Below, piece after piece: positions 15,802-24,233 of a DNA stretch of 36,647 nucleotides. The stretch comes from Vulcanimicrobiota bacterium (GTDB lineage Bacteria; Vulcanimicrobiota; Vulcanimicrobiia; Vulcanimicrobiales; Vulcanimicrobiaceae). Within the stretch, counting starts at the first letter, position 1, and every line of letters starts with the position of its first letter. Below the pieces are notes generated by a model. It had not been told where the DNA came from and searched no databases. It worked only from the letters and a program-made list of their open reading frames with translations. The stretch is from NCBI GenBank assembly GCA_028287565.1, contig JAQBPK010000256.1, positions 1 to 36,647 of the forward strand, written 5' to 3'. Both the position numbers and the translations under genes were made by a program.

Positions 15802-16407
15802 CTAGTACCCTTTGCCGTCCGGCGGCGCCGTTGCGGTCGGCGACGGCGGCGTTGCCTGCGGCCCCGGCGATGCGTTCGCGGCGACGCGGAGCACCGTGCG
15901 CATCTCGTCCGACGCATAGTGGAAGGCGCAGCCGATGTAGTACGTCCCCGCCGCGAGCGTGAATGGGCCGGCGAGTGCGCCGCCGTTGACCGTGCCCGTG
16001 TTGAACCCGGCCTGAATCGTCGTCCCGCCCGTCGCCGACGCGCTGAGCGCGGCGCCCGAGTCGAACGAGGTCGTCGAAACCACGCCCAGCGTGTGCGGGA
16101 CCGCGCCCTGGCCGTTGCGGATCATGATCTGCGCGCCGGGCGCGAACCCGAGCGTCTGCGAGTAGAACTGCTGCGTGAAGCCGCCGATCTGGCCGAAGCT
16201 CGCGTCGTTGAGACGGCCCATCGCGCTGCTCGGCAACGCCATCGTGACGATCTGCTGGGTGCTGATCGTCGACGTCGGTACCGGCGCCGGCGTGCTGCCG
16301 GGCGGAGTGATGACACCGGTTCCCGTGGTGCCGCCGCCGCCGCACGCCGCCAGCGCGGCGGCCACGGCGACCGCGCCGAGGGCGAACGGAGAACGAAGCG
16401 AGGACAT
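15802..16407 (-). CDS. Cupredoxin-like lipoprotein (predicted type 1 copper)
   Basis: 201 aa. The signal peptide ends in a lipobox (AALAACGGGG), giving a lipid-anchored Cys. A Pro/Thr/Ser linker follows, then a cupredoxin-like domain: PHTLGVV supplies a likely first His ligand, and IGCAFHYASDEMRTVLRV supplies Cys, His (+3) and Met (+9), the type 1 copper arrangement with a slightly long Cys-Met gap. The tail is Pro-rich (ATPPSPTATAPPDGKGY). Family knowledge: one-electron carriers of plastocyanin or rusticyanin type. It is first in an operon with the SCO gene and diverges from a two-component system. A paralogue lies at 18179. Confidence 0.78.
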   Translation of the reverse strand: MSSLRSPFALGAVAVAAALAACGGGGTTGTGVITPPGSTPAPVPTSTISTQQIVTMALPSSAMGRLNDASFGQIGGFTQQFYSQTLGFAPGAQIMIRNGQGAVPHTLGVVSTTSFDSGAALSASATGGTTIQAGFNTGTVNGGALAGPFTLAAGTYYIGCAFHYASDEMRTVLRVAANASPGPQATPPSPTATAPPDGKGY

Positions 16408-16519
16408 GCGACACCTCGGAAGAGCGATCTCGCGTCACCGTAGGCGCGCGGGCTGAAGCGGCGCTGAAGGCGCCCGGCGCCGGCCTTCAGGGATTCTTCA
16501 CACAAACGGAGCGCCGCGC

Positions 16520-17209
16520 GTGGGAGGCGAACCCCGGAGCGTGCGCATCCTCGTGATCGAAGATCAGCGCGAGATCGCCCAGGCGATCCGCGCGATGCTC
16601 GAACGCCGCAAGTACGCGGTCGACGTCGCGAGCGACGGCGAGAGCGGCTACGACATGCTGCTGCGCGGCACGTACGCCGCCGCCGTCGTGGACGTCGTGC
16701 TGCCCGGCCGCGACGGTTTCGCGATCTGCCGGCAGGCGCGCGCCGAAGGCGTCACGACGCCCGTGCTGTTTCTGACCGCGCGCGACGCGGTGGAGGACCG
16801 CGTGCGCGGGCTGGACGCGGGCGCGGATGATTATTTGGTGAAGCCGTTCGTCGAGGACGAGCTCGCCGCGCGCGTGCGCGCGCTGCTGCGCCGCTCGGCG
16901 CTGCCGATCCACGCGACGCTCGAGGTCGGCGATCTGGTCGTCGACCGCGGCGGGCGCGCGGTGCGCGTCGCGGGCCGCGAGGTTCCGCTGGGCGCGACGG
17001 AGTTCCGGCTGCTCGAGTACCTCGCCGCGAACGCCGGCATCGCCGTGACGCGCGCGCAGATCCTCGAGCGCGTGTGGGGCGACGACTTCGACGGTTCGAG
17101 CAACGTCGTCGACGTGTACGTCAGCGCCGTGCGCAGAAAGCTCGCCGCGGTCGGTGCGCGCGACCGCATCGCGACCGTGTGGGGAGTCGGGTACTCATTG
17201 CACGCGTAG
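16520..17209 (+). CDS. OmpR-family response regulator
   Basis: 229 aa. Receiver domain with the acidic pocket IEDQ, phospho-acceptor Asp58 in AAVVDVVLPGRDG, switch Thr in LFLTARD and Lys in DYLVKPF. The C-terminal winged helix has EVPLGATEFRLLEYLAANAG and VDVYVSAVRRKL. GTG 16520 has GGAG eight bases upstream; GTG 16541 is in frame but poorly spaced. It overlaps the sensor kinase gene by 31 bases, so the pair is coupled. It sits between two cupredoxin genes, which makes them likely targets. The signal could be copper, iron or redox state. Confidence 0.93.
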   Translation: MGGEPRSVRILVIEDQREIAQAIRAMLERRKYAVDVASDGESGYDMLLRGTYAAAVVDVVLPGRDGFAICRQARAEGVTTPVLFLTARDAVEDRVRGLDAGADDYLVKPFVEDELAARVRALLRRSALPIHATLEVGDLVVDRGGRAVRVAGREVPLGATEFRLLEYLAANAGIAVTRAQILERVWGDDFDGSSNVVDVYVSAVRRKLAAVGARDRIATVWGVGYSLHA

Positions 17210-18111
17210 TCGCGCGCTTGTGCGCGTCGTACCTGGCGGTACTGGTCGTGATCCTCATCGTGCTCGACGCGGCCGCATTCTGGTATCTTTCGGCACGCGA
17301 GCGCGACGTGCTGCAGCCGATCCTGTTCAGCGACATCGGGCGCTCCGTGTACGATGCCGCGCTGCGCAAGACTGCGCTCGGCCTCGCGCTGCTCGACGTG
17401 CCGCTGCTGATCGCCGCCGGCGTCGCGTCGTACGTGCTCGCCGTCGTCTCCGTGCGCCCGCTCGTCGCGGCGCGCGAGCGCGAGGCACGCTTCGCCGCTG
17501 AAGCCGCGCACGAGCTGCGCACGCCCCTCGCGCGCATCGCGAGCGTCGCGCAAACCGCCCGCGGCACCAGCGACGAGACGGCGCGCGACGAAGCGTTCGC
17601 GCGCATCGCGGCGATGGCGGTCGACGCGTCGGGGACGATCAGCGACCTCCTCTCGCTGGTGCGCGAAGAGCGCGTCGCGCCCAAGCTGTCCGAACCGGTG
17701 GATCTCGGGCCGCTCGTGCGCGGCGCCGTCGACGCGGCGCGCGGGAACGGGGTCGCGCACGACGTCGAGGTGACCGAAGGCTGCTGGGTGGAGGGCGACG
17801 AGCGGCGGCTGCGCCGGCTGGCCGAGAACTTGCTGGAGAACGCGAGCCGCTACGCGCAGACGACGATCCGCGTGCGGGTGGCGCCCGACGGCGAGCGCGT
17901 CGCGCTGAGCGTCGAGGACGACGGGCCTGGCGTCCCGGACGACATGCGCGAGCGCATCTTCGAGCGTTTCGTGCGCGCGGACGATGACGAGCGCGGCAGC
18001 GGCCTGGGCCTGGCGATCTGCCGCGCGATCGCGCGCGCGCACGGCGGCGACGTCGTGCTGGAGGACCGCAACCGTTTCGTCGCGCGCCTGCCGCGGTTCG
18101 TGCTGACGTGA
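17179..18111 (+). CDS. Membrane sensor histidine kinase
   Basis: 310 aa. Two membrane helices (YLAVLVVILIVLDAAAFWYL and LALLDVPLLIAAGVASYVLAVV) enclose a small extracytoplasmic loop of only ~35 residues. The dimerisation domain has His111 in AAHELRTPLARI. The ATPase has the N box NLLENASRYA, the G1 box DDGPGVP, FERFVRADD, and the G2 box GSGLGLAI. No clear HAMP domain. GTG 17179 overlaps the regulator gene and gives a short basic N-terminus before the first helix. The tiny loop suggests sensing inside the membrane or of a small ligand, as in copper-sensing CusS relatives, though those have larger loops. Confidence 0.9.
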   Translation: MGSRVLIARVVARLCASYLAVLVVILIVLDAAAFWYLSARERDVLQPILFSDIGRSVYDAALRKTALGLALLDVPLLIAAGVASYVLAVVSVRPLVAAREREARFAAEAAHELRTPLARIASVAQTARGTSDETARDEAFARIAAMAVDASGTISDLLSLVREERVAPKLSEPVDLGPLVRGAVDAARGNGVAHDVEVTEGCWVEGDERRLRRLAENLLENASRYAQTTIRVRVAPDGERVALSVEDDGPGVPDDMRERIFERFVRADDDERGSGLGLAICRAIARAHGGDVVLEDRNRFVARLPRFVLT

Positions 18112-18178
18112 GAAGAGTGTGAAAGCGTTCCGCGCGCCGCTTCATCCCGCTCTCACGCGCGGGTAGCACGATCGGCCG

Positions 18179-18655
18179 GTGCGAGTCGCAGCGCTGCTCT
18201 TAATTCCTTTGCTGGCCGGATGCACGTACGGCGCGCCCGCGGCCGGTGCCGGAAGCGGTGCTCCCGCCGGAGGGACCACCACCACCGCGGCGACGACAAC
18301 GATCGACGTCTCGCTGACCGCGGCGACGACGACCGCGACGCCGTACGGGAATGCCGGCGGTTTCGCACCCGTCGTTACGAACGTCGCGCTCGGCAGCATG
18401 GTGCGGTTCGTCAACGTGGACTCGTTCGCGCACACCGCGTCGTCGCTGAACGGGACGTCGTTCCCTGCGTCCTCGCCGCTAGGCGCGTCGGCGCTGAACG
18501 TAGCCGGCGCGACGCTGTCGGGCGGCTGGACGAGCGGGACGCTGGGTGCGGGAACGGGTTCGCAGACGCTGCTCGCGGACAAAGCCGGCACGTATCTGTA
18601 CGGCTGTTTCTTCCACTACGGATCGCCGATGCGCGGAGCGATCGTTGTCAAATAA
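18179..18655 (+). CDS. Second cupredoxin-like lipoprotein
   Basis: 158 aa. MRVAALLLIPLLAGCTYG is a lipoprotein signal with Cys15 as the anchor. After a Thr/Ala/Gly-rich linker comes a cupredoxin-like domain: MVRFVNVDSFAHTASS gives the first His, and YLYGCFFHYGSPMRGAIVV gives Cys, His (+3) and Met (+8). This is closer to the canonical type 1 copper spacing than in the paralogue at 15802. It starts 67 bases after the kinase stop and overlaps the porin-cytochrome start by 11 bases. The tight link suggests that it passes electrons to or from the cytochrome domain. Confidence 0.78.
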   Translation: MRVAALLLIPLLAGCTYGAPAAGAGSGAPAGGTTTTAATTTIDVSLTAATTTATPYGNAGGFAPVVTNVALGSMVRFVNVDSFAHTASSLNGTSFPASSPLGASALNVAGATLSGGWTSGTLGAGTGSQTLLADKAGTYLYGCFFHYGSPMRGAIVVK

Positions 18656-19805
18656 GCGCGCACCGTTCGCCGGGCTCGCGTTCTCCGTGGCGCTCGGGTG
18701 CGTCACGGCGCTCGCATGCGTGCTCGCGCCGCGCCCGGCACAGGCGATCCCGATCTTCGCGCAGCGCTACGACATGAAGTGCAGCGCGTGCCACTCCGTG
18801 CTGCCGGAGCTCAACCAGTTCGGCAACGAGTTCCGCAACCGCGGCTATCGTCTGGACGGCGTGCCGCGGCACGGCACGACCGTCGTCGCGCTGCGCGAGC
18901 AGATCGGCTACACGCCCACGCCCACCGACGGCACGACGCGTAAGACCGTCCCGGCCGGCATCGTGCTGGGCGCGCTGGAAGTCGGGCGCGTCGAAGCGTT
19001 CGTGCACGAGACGCTCGGCAGCGAAGGCAGCTCTTCATCGCTGTTCCTCGGCTATCTCGCGGTCCGCGACGCGCACTCGGGCGTGCTCTACCGCGCGGGG
19101 CTCGTCGAGTTGCCGCTCGTGCACTCGCCCGCGCAGCGCAATGACACGCTCACCACGTACGGCTACGAGGGAACGCTCGTCGGGCTGAACGATCTCACGC
19201 TCGCGACGCCGCGCTGGGGCCTCGAAGCGGAGCGCGACGTCGGCGTGGCGCGCGTCGCCGGGACCGTCTCGTTCGGCAACGCGACGGGGTCGGCGTACGG
19301 CGGCAAGCCGGTCACGACCGGCCGCAACGAAGGGTTCGCGGCGCCGGAGTTCGGGATCTTCGCGCGCGTTCCAATAACGGACGACATCCGCGTCGGATTC
19401 GACGGGCTGGCCGGAACGCGGGCGATCACGGTGACGGGCGCGCCGAGGTTTACGGATTCGTACCACCGCGCCGGCGTGTCGCTCGACGCGCGCCGCGGCC
19501 GCCTCGAGCTGCTCGCGCAGCAGTGGTGGGGCCGCGACGAGAACGCGGACGGGGCCGGCGGTCTCATCGACTCGACCGGCGGCTTCGTCCGCGTCCGCTG
19601 GCGCTTAGGCGCGCACGCGTTCGTCGGGTTGCGCGAGGACGGCGCCGCGGCGCCCGCCGCGACGCGCACGCTGCTGTGGTACGCGGAAACGCACGTCACG
19701 CCGCACGCGCGCCTGCTGATTCAGCAGCACCGCCCGATCCCCGGCGGTCCAACCTCGCTCGAAGCCGCGCTCACGATCGGCGCACCGTGGCCGCGCGGGC
19801 GCTGA
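18645..19805 (+). CDS. Monoheme c-type cytochrome fused to outer-membrane barrel (Cyc2-like porin-cytochrome candidate)
   Basis: 386 aa. A signal peptide (FAGLAFSVALGCVTALACVLAPRPAQA) precedes IPIFAQRYDMKCSACHSVLP, a single CxxCH heme c site near residue 45, then LNQFGNEFRNRGYRLDG. The remaining ~320 residues show no second heme and alternate like barrel strands (GVSLDARRGRLELLAQQWW, FVRVRWRLGAHAFVGLRED). Family knowledge: Cyc2 iron oxidases have this one-heme-plus-porin layout at about 400-440 aa. Other one-heme barrel proteins of unknown role share the FAxxxxxxCxxCH signature, so the specific function is inference. TTG 18645 has GGAG six bases upstream and is coupled to the cupredoxin gene; a low-efficiency start is notable. 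Confidence 0.7.
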   Translation: MSNKRAPFAGLAFSVALGCVTALACVLAPRPAQAIPIFAQRYDMKCSACHSVLPELNQFGNEFRNRGYRLDGVPRHGTTVVALREQIGYTPTPTDGTTRKTVPAGIVLGALEVGRVEAFVHETLGSEGSSSSLFLGYLAVRDAHSGVLYRAGLVELPLVHSPAQRNDTLTTYGYEGTLVGLNDLTLATPRWGLEAERDVGVARVAGTVSFGNATGSAYGGKPVTTGRNEGFAAPEFGIFARVPITDDIRVGFDGLAGTRAITVTGAPRFTDSYHRAGVSLDARRGRLELLAQQWWGRDENADGAGGLIDSTGGFVRVRWRLGAHAFVGLREDGAAAPAATRTLLWYAETHVTPHARLLIQQHRPIPGGPTSLEAALTIGAPWPRGR

Positions 19806-21356
19806 TCAGCCCGGCGCCGTACGTTCCAGCGCGCGGCGGATGTACGTCGCCCACAGCTCGCCCAAGAAGAAGCGCAAGAACTCGAACGTGACGTCCGGCG
19901 TCGTGTGCTCGGCGTCCGTGTCGATCGCGTGCATTCCGACGAGCAGCCGCACGAGATCCATGACGTTCAGATGCAGCACGCCGGCGCCGGCGACCGGTCC
20001 GCTCGCGTCCCGGCCTTCGTGGAGCACGATGTAGAGCGTCGTCGTGTCGGGCCACAGCTTGAGCACGGTGTGGTGCTTCACCAGCTTCTTGCCGGCCATG
20101 TAGTAGTCGCGCCCGCCGTGGCGGAAGCCCGCTTCGTACACCATCAGCTTGGTCGACGCGTCGTTGCTCGGCGAGAAGAGGTTGAACACGCCGCGCGTGG
20201 TGGGCAGCGACTCGCCGAACCCGGTCACGTCGAGATGCCCGTCGAGCGAGCCGCGGTGCGTGGGATCGCCGATGAACCGCGCCAGGTCGTGAATCGTGAT
20301 CGCCGCGTGCAGGACGATCGACGATCCGGCCGCGCGCCCGCGTTTCTCGCCGATGACCGGATCGTTCTCGCCGAGCGTGAAATAGCCGTGCATCACCTCG
20401 CGGAACGCGATCCCCGGCAGATTGTCGGTCATCGCCGTCGCCGCGGGCGTGAGCGGCGTCCCCTCGGGCGGGACCGCGTCGAGATACTGCGACGCGTCGG
20501 CATAACCCATGTCGACCAGCGTCGCGCCGGTGACGCGGCCGAGGAAGAAGTCGGGATCGAGCGGGATCGGCCGCTGCGGGCGCAAGACGTGCACGCGCAC
20601 GGGCTGGGTCCGCCCGCCGGGGCGTTCGCCGGCGGCGATGCGCTCGTTGAGTTCATTGATGCGCTCGAGCTGGTCGAACAGCCCCGCGTTCGCGCTCATC
20701 TCGATCATGTGCACGTACTGGTGAAAAGCGCCGTCGTGCCAGCGCGTCCCGTTGCCGATGCACCACACCACCCAGATCTCGTCCGCGCCGCGGCGCACCG
20801 CTTCCATGAGGTTCGCGTCGCGCATCCACACCGCGTCGGTGTACGCCTCGCCGTCGATCTCCACCGCCGGTAAAAAGATCGCCAGCGACAATCCCGCGAC
20901 CAGATGCTCCGGCCGCACGACGTCGTGCGGGATCGCTTCGAGCGTCTTGCGCGAGAAGTTCGCGACGTTGAACGTCCCCTCGACCTCACGCTGGCGGTTG
21001 ATGCGTCCGACGTCGATGCCAAGATGCGGAAAGACCTTCTCGACGATGCCGTCCGCCGTGCCGAGCGCCGGAAGGTCGAACGGCCGCAGCAGCCTGCGCG
21101 CCGGCCAGAACGTCGAGAAGTTCTTCACGTCGAGCGTCGCCCAGCGCCGGCCCATCTCGACCGGATCGATCCCCGACAACAGCATCCCGGTGTTCATGAT
21201 GCCGCCCGAGGACCCGTCGACGTGCGAGAAGCGGTATCCGCGCTCCCACAACGCGCGAATCGCGCCGGCCTGGTACGCAACGCGCATCCCGCCGCCGGCG
21301 AGCACGAGCGCGCGCCGCGGCTGCGTGCCCGGTGCGGCGGCGATCTCAATAGCCAC
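19806..21356 (-). CDS. Patatin-like phospholipase fused to a GMC-oxidoreductase-associated C-terminal domain
   Basis: 516 aa. Patatin domain: oxyanion loop LAGGGMRVAYQAGA, nucleophile elbow DGSSGG with Ser50 in G-x-S-x-G, and the dyad Asp probably in EAYTDAVWMRDANL ahead of EAVRRGADEIWVV, where the usual DG is DA. From ~330 on, a separate domain (HGYFTLGENDPVIG, HDLARFIGDPTHRG, RGVFNLFSPSND, WPDTTTLYIVLHEG, FLGELWATYI) resembles a domain that I know from the ends of GMC oxidoreductases of the cholesterol-oxidase type. GTG 21356 has GGAG seven bases upstream. Last gene of a five-gene overlapping operon; overlaps the previous stop by 11 bases. Predicted lipid acyl hydrolase. Confidence 0.85.
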   Translation of the reverse strand: MAIEIAAAPGTQPRRALVLAGGGMRVAYQAGAIRALWERGYRFSHVDGSSGGIMNTGMLLSGIDPVEMGRRWATLDVKNFSTFWPARRLLRPFDLPALGTADGIVEKVFPHLGIDVGRINRQREVEGTFNVANFSRKTLEAIPHDVVRPEHLVAGLSLAIFLPAVEIDGEAYTDAVWMRDANLMEAVRRGADEIWVVWCIGNGTRWHDGAFHQYVHMIEMSANAGLFDQLERINELNERIAAGERPGGRTQPVRVHVLRPQRPIPLDPDFFLGRVTGATLVDMGYADASQYLDAVPPEGTPLTPAATAMTDNLPGIAFREVMHGYFTLGENDPVIGEKRGRAAGSSIVLHAAITIHDLARFIGDPTHRGSLDGHLDVTGFGESLPTTRGVFNLFSPSNDASTKLMVYEAGFRHGGRDYYMAGKKLVKHHTVLKLWPDTTTLYIVLHEGRDASGPVAGAGVLHLNVMDLVRLLVGMHAIDTDAEHTTPDVTFEFLRFFLGELWATYIRRALERTAPG

Positions 21357-21753
21357 GCGCGTGCTCCGAACCGCCGCCGCTGCCGAGCTTGCCGAAATAT
21401 CCGATCAGCAGAAAGCACGAGACGAAGTCTTGGAACGCGACCATCAGCGCGAACCAGCCCAGCGCGCCGTGCACGACGCCGATCGTCACGGCGAGCGACG
21501 CTCCGAGCTTCTGCACCGCGCACCACCCGACGAGCGCGCGCGCTTCGGGCCCTTCGTTCGCCGCCTGCAGCAGCATCCCGCCGAAGAGCACCATGAACAT
21601 GCCGACCGTCGCCGCGAACTGCAGCGTGCCCGGCTCGGAGCCTGCGCCGATGAGCGCCGCGATGAAACCCGGCGCAAATGCCTGCACCGCGCCGGCGAGC
21701 ACGGTCAGCGCGCCGATCACGCGCGCGATCGTGCGCCAGGCGGCCCGGCTCAT
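21346..21753 (-). CDS. Small integral membrane protein, four predicted helices
   Basis: 135 aa. Hydrophobic helices at about 8-33 (IARVIGALTVLAGAVQAFAP region), 44-65 (AATVGMFMVLFGGMLLQA), 77-100 (LGASLAVTIGVVHGALGWFA) and 102-122 (VAFQDFVSCFLLIGYFG). The tail is Gly-rich. No family recognised. ATG 21753 overlaps the previous stop by ATGA, a coupling signature, so the protein is made with its operon partners. Probably a membrane subunit or anchor for the lipid-processing set. Confidence 0.7.
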   Translation of the reverse strand: MSRAAWRTIARVIGALTVLAGAVQAFAPGFIAALIGAGSEPGTLQFAATVGMFMVLFGGMLLQAANEGPEARALVGWCAVQKLGASLAVTIGVVHGALGWFALMVAFQDFVSCFLLIGYFGKLGSGGGSEHARGY

Positions 21754-22238
21754 CCGCCGCTGCCGGCGCGGAACTGCTCGAGCAGCAGATACCACATCAG
21801 CACGAGCCACATCACGGTGATGATGAGCGTGCGGATGCTGTTGAACCGCATCCAGCGCACGAGGTCGCTGGTGAGGTCCGCTTGGGTGACGCCGGGATCC
21901 TTGAGCGCGGTGTTGATCGGAAACACGAGCCAGTTGCCCACGTAGAACGACGCGCTCAGGAGCAGGAACGACGCGACGTGGAAGTACCGGTACGGCGTGT
22001 TCCACTGCAGCACCAGCAGCGCGATGATCATCAGGTACATCAGCACGACGACGATGGTGAAGAACTTGCGCGCGTGCCCGATCGGGCCGAAGAACTGCGG
22101 CCGGAAGTTGTCGACGGTCAGCTTCGTCCAATCCGGGAACCAGAAGAAGTGCAGGCCCCAGAACACGCCCAGGTACACCGACGAGCAGAAGAAGAGCACC
22201 GTGATGCAGGCGGCGACCGCGGCCGCGTAGGCCGTCAC
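21750..22238 (-). CDS. Integral membrane protein, four predicted helices
   Basis: 162 aa. Helices: residues ~3-25 (TAYAAAVAACITVLFFCSSV), ~60-80 (FTIVVVLMYLMIIALLVLQW), ~88-108 (HVASFLLLSASFYVGNWLVF) and ~138-155 (IRTLIITVMWLVLMWYLLL). A conserved-looking aromatic loop, FWGLHFFWFPDWTKLT, follows helix 1. GTG 22238 shares GTGA with the stop of the decarboxylase-like gene. Family not recognised with confidence. Position suggests a subunit of the same complex as the 135-aa membrane protein. Confidence 0.7.
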   Translation of the reverse strand: MTAYAAAVAACITVLFFCSSVYLGVFWGLHFFWFPDWTKLTVDNFRPQFFGPIGHARKFFTIVVVLMYLMIIALLVLQWNTPYRYFHVASFLLLSASFYVGNWLVFPINTALKDPGVTQADLTSDLVRWMRFNSIRTLIITVMWLVLMWYLLLEQFRAGSGG

Positions 22239-23119
22239 GACTCGTGCCCGTGGATCAGCGCGGGATCGGGCGGCGCGAGCCACTCCTGGCTCAGCCCCAA
22301 GCCGGCGACGCTCGACATCCCTTCGCGCGGAAGCTCCGGCGGAATGTCGCCGGCGAGGAACCACGACTCGAAGTAGTCGTCGAGCACGCCGTCCACCGAC
22401 TCGATGTAGCCGGCGAAGAACGGCTCGCGTGACACGTCCAGCTTTTTGAGCGGCTGCACGCGCGGCAGGTCGCCGATCACGACGCGTCCTGCGCCGTGGC
22501 GGAACAGCGAGAGCTGCAGCTTGCCGCGAAAGTGCAGATACGACTTCATGAGCAACCCCCGGAACGTGCAGTAGTTGGCGGCGCGCATGTCCATGGGCAC
22601 CGTCATGCGCGGCTTGGCGATCGTGACGTACATGCCGAGCTTGCCGTCCTCTTCGTACAGCGCGCTCACCGTGTCGGGCGTGTCGACGAAGTTCAGGTTC
22701 GCCTGGTGCTTGGGCATGCCCCAGATGCCCTTGCCGCCCTTGACCGAGATCTCGCTGCTGACGGGCAGGTCGAACACGAACTGCCCGACACCGTACTTGC
22801 TCTGCAGCAGCGCGGGGATCAGCGGCGGCGACGAGCGCGAGCCGTGCGTGCACGCGATCGCGATGCTGTACTCGATGTACTTGCCGATGTTCGTATTGCG
22901 GTAGTCGACGACGGTGACGATGAGCACGCCGCGGTTCCAGAGGCGGAACGGCGCCAGCTCCTTGCCGGGCAGCAGCTTCGCGGCCTCGGCGGCGTCGATG
23001 CTGAACGCGGCGAACAGGCACGGCGTCTCTTTGCAGAACACGGGCAGGGTGAACGGAATCCCGTCGACGACCGAGTGCAGCCCCGTGATGCGCTCGAGCC
23101 TCTTGCGGCTGGTGATCAT
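22235..23119 (-). CDS. Acetoacetate-decarboxylase-superfamily protein
   Basis: 294 aa. Features of the ADC fold: PFRLWNRGVLIVTVVDYRNTN, a central FVFDLPVSSEISVKGGKGIWG pattern (shown in part), and MPKHQANLNF, where the Lys after Pro lines up by eye with the Schiff-base Lys of acetoacetate decarboxylase; the following Lys of that enzyme is His here. Family knowledge: many members are not decarboxylases but bind or dehydrate related carbonyl substrates. ATG 23119 has AGGAG five bases upstream and lies 8 bases after the hydrolase stop. Second gene of the operon. Substrate unknown; a keto-acid or sterol-derived ketone would suit the neighbours. Confidence 0.75.
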   Translation of the reverse strand: MITSRKRLERITGLHSVVDGIPFTLPVFCKETPCLFAAFSIDAAEAAKLLPGKELAPFRLWNRGVLIVTVVDYRNTNIGKYIEYSIAIACTHGSRSSPPLIPALLQSKYGVGQFVFDLPVSSEISVKGGKGIWGMPKHQANLNFVDTPDTVSALYEEDGKLGMYVTIAKPRMTVPMDMRAANYCTFRGLLMKSYLHFRGKLQLSLFRHGAGRVVIGDLPRVQPLKKLDVSREPFFAGYIESVDGVLDDYFESWFLAGDIPPELPREGMSSVAGLGLSQEWLAPPDPALIHGHES

Positions 23120-23127
23120 ACCTGCTC

Positions 23128-24216
23128 CTACGCGGCGGCGAGCTCGCGAGCGATCAGCGGAAAGACGTCGGTGGCGGCATATTGCCCCATGAAGACGTCA
23201 AGGTGGCCGTACTGCGGCAGGATGTGGAGCGTATGGTCGGTGCGGCCGGTGTTCGCGCGCAGGTACGCGTGCGTGCGAACCTGGCTTTCGGGAAGGAAGC
23301 AATGGTTGCGCGCGCCGGCGAGCAGCGCGAAGCGCGCCGTGGTCTTCGGCTGCACGAGGTAGTCGGCCGGGATCGCGTTCGCGGTCGGGATCAGCTCGCC
23401 GGCGTTCACCGAGCGCGTGATCTGGTCGAAGAACGAGATCGGGACCCAGCCGAACTCGTCGCGCAGCCAGTCGTGCGTCGCGTCGTTGAGCAGCCGGTGG
23501 TCCCACAGCGCCGGGAAGCCCGCGCCGTACGTGAAGCTCACCAGCTTGCAGACGTCGTTCTCGCACTCGCGGTGCACGATGTCGACGCCGGCCCGAATGA
23601 GCGCGGGAAGTCCCGTCACGCGCTTCTTGCCCCAGCTCGGGTCGAGGTAGAACTGCTTGAGCGCGCGCAGCATGCCGACGGCATAGCGCAGCTTCGCATG
23701 CGACCACGCGGGGATGACCGGGTGCAGCGACACCGCGTTGCTGACGATGACGCTGACCCGCGGCAGCAGCCCCGCGGCGGCCGCCATCGCGAAGCTCGTC
23801 GAGCCCTGGCAGTGGATGACGGCGCGCACTTCCTCGGCGCCGGTGCGCTCGAGGATCGTCTCCACGGCGCGCGGGTGATCGTACGCCGCGGCTTCGTCGA
23901 GCGTCCACTCGCGCGGTTTGAAGTCGATGCACGCGCGCCAGTTCTCGAGCCAGACGTCCCAGCCGTCGCGCAGGAGATAGTCGACCAGCGTCTCGCGGAC
24001 CGGCGCGCGAAAGATGTTTGCGCGCACGCCCGCGCCGTGCACGAGCACGACGGGGCCGCGGCGCGGGCGGCGCGAGCCGCGGACGTGGATGAGCTCGCAC
24101 GCGACCCCGTCGTGCGAACGGACCGGCACGATCTCGTCGGTGCGCTCGGCAGCGGCCTTCACAGTCTCGACCGGATTGCTCGCGTGCGCTTGGACAACCT
24201 CCCGGACCTGGCGCAC
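23128..24216 (-). CDS. Alpha/beta hydrolase with Cys nucleophile, GMC-associated
   Basis: 362 aa. Oxyanion region VVLVHGAGVRANIFR, nucleophile elbow AVIHCQGST with Cys136 where most hydrolases have Ser, and a C-terminal catalytic His in YGHLDVFMG (about residue 338). The N-terminal topology (LVDYLLRDGWDVWLENWR) resembles the PhaC/lipase side of the fold. Cys at this position is known in PHA synthases and dienelactone hydrolase, where acyl transfer or slow hydrolysis occurs. First gene of the operon. GTG 24216 is only 29 bases from the divergent GMC gene start, with no ribosome site, so a nearly leaderless message is likely. Confidence 0.82.
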   Translation of the reverse strand: MRQVREVVQAHASNPVETVKAAAERTDEIVPVRSHDGVACELIHVRGSRRPRRGPVVLVHGAGVRANIFRAPVRETLVDYLLRDGWDVWLENWRACIDFKPREWTLDEAAAYDHPRAVETILERTGAEEVRAVIHCQGSTSFAMAAAAGLLPRVSVIVSNAVSLHPVIPAWSHAKLRYAVGMLRALKQFYLDPSWGKKRVTGLPALIRAGVDIVHRECENDVCKLVSFTYGAGFPALWDHRLLNDATHDWLRDEFGWVPISFFDQITRSVNAGELIPTANAIPADYLVQPKTTARFALLAGARNHCFLPESQVRTHAYLRANTGRTDHTLHILPQYGHLDVFMGQYAATDVFPLIARELAAA

Positions 24217-24233
24217 AAATCGCGAAATTCTGC

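Noticed and set aside
18245-18350. Thr-codon repeats (ACC/ACG runs) in the cupredoxin lipoprotein as a DNA repeat
   Set aside because: They encode an ordinary Thr/Ala linker between lipid anchor and domain; no regular unit is kept.
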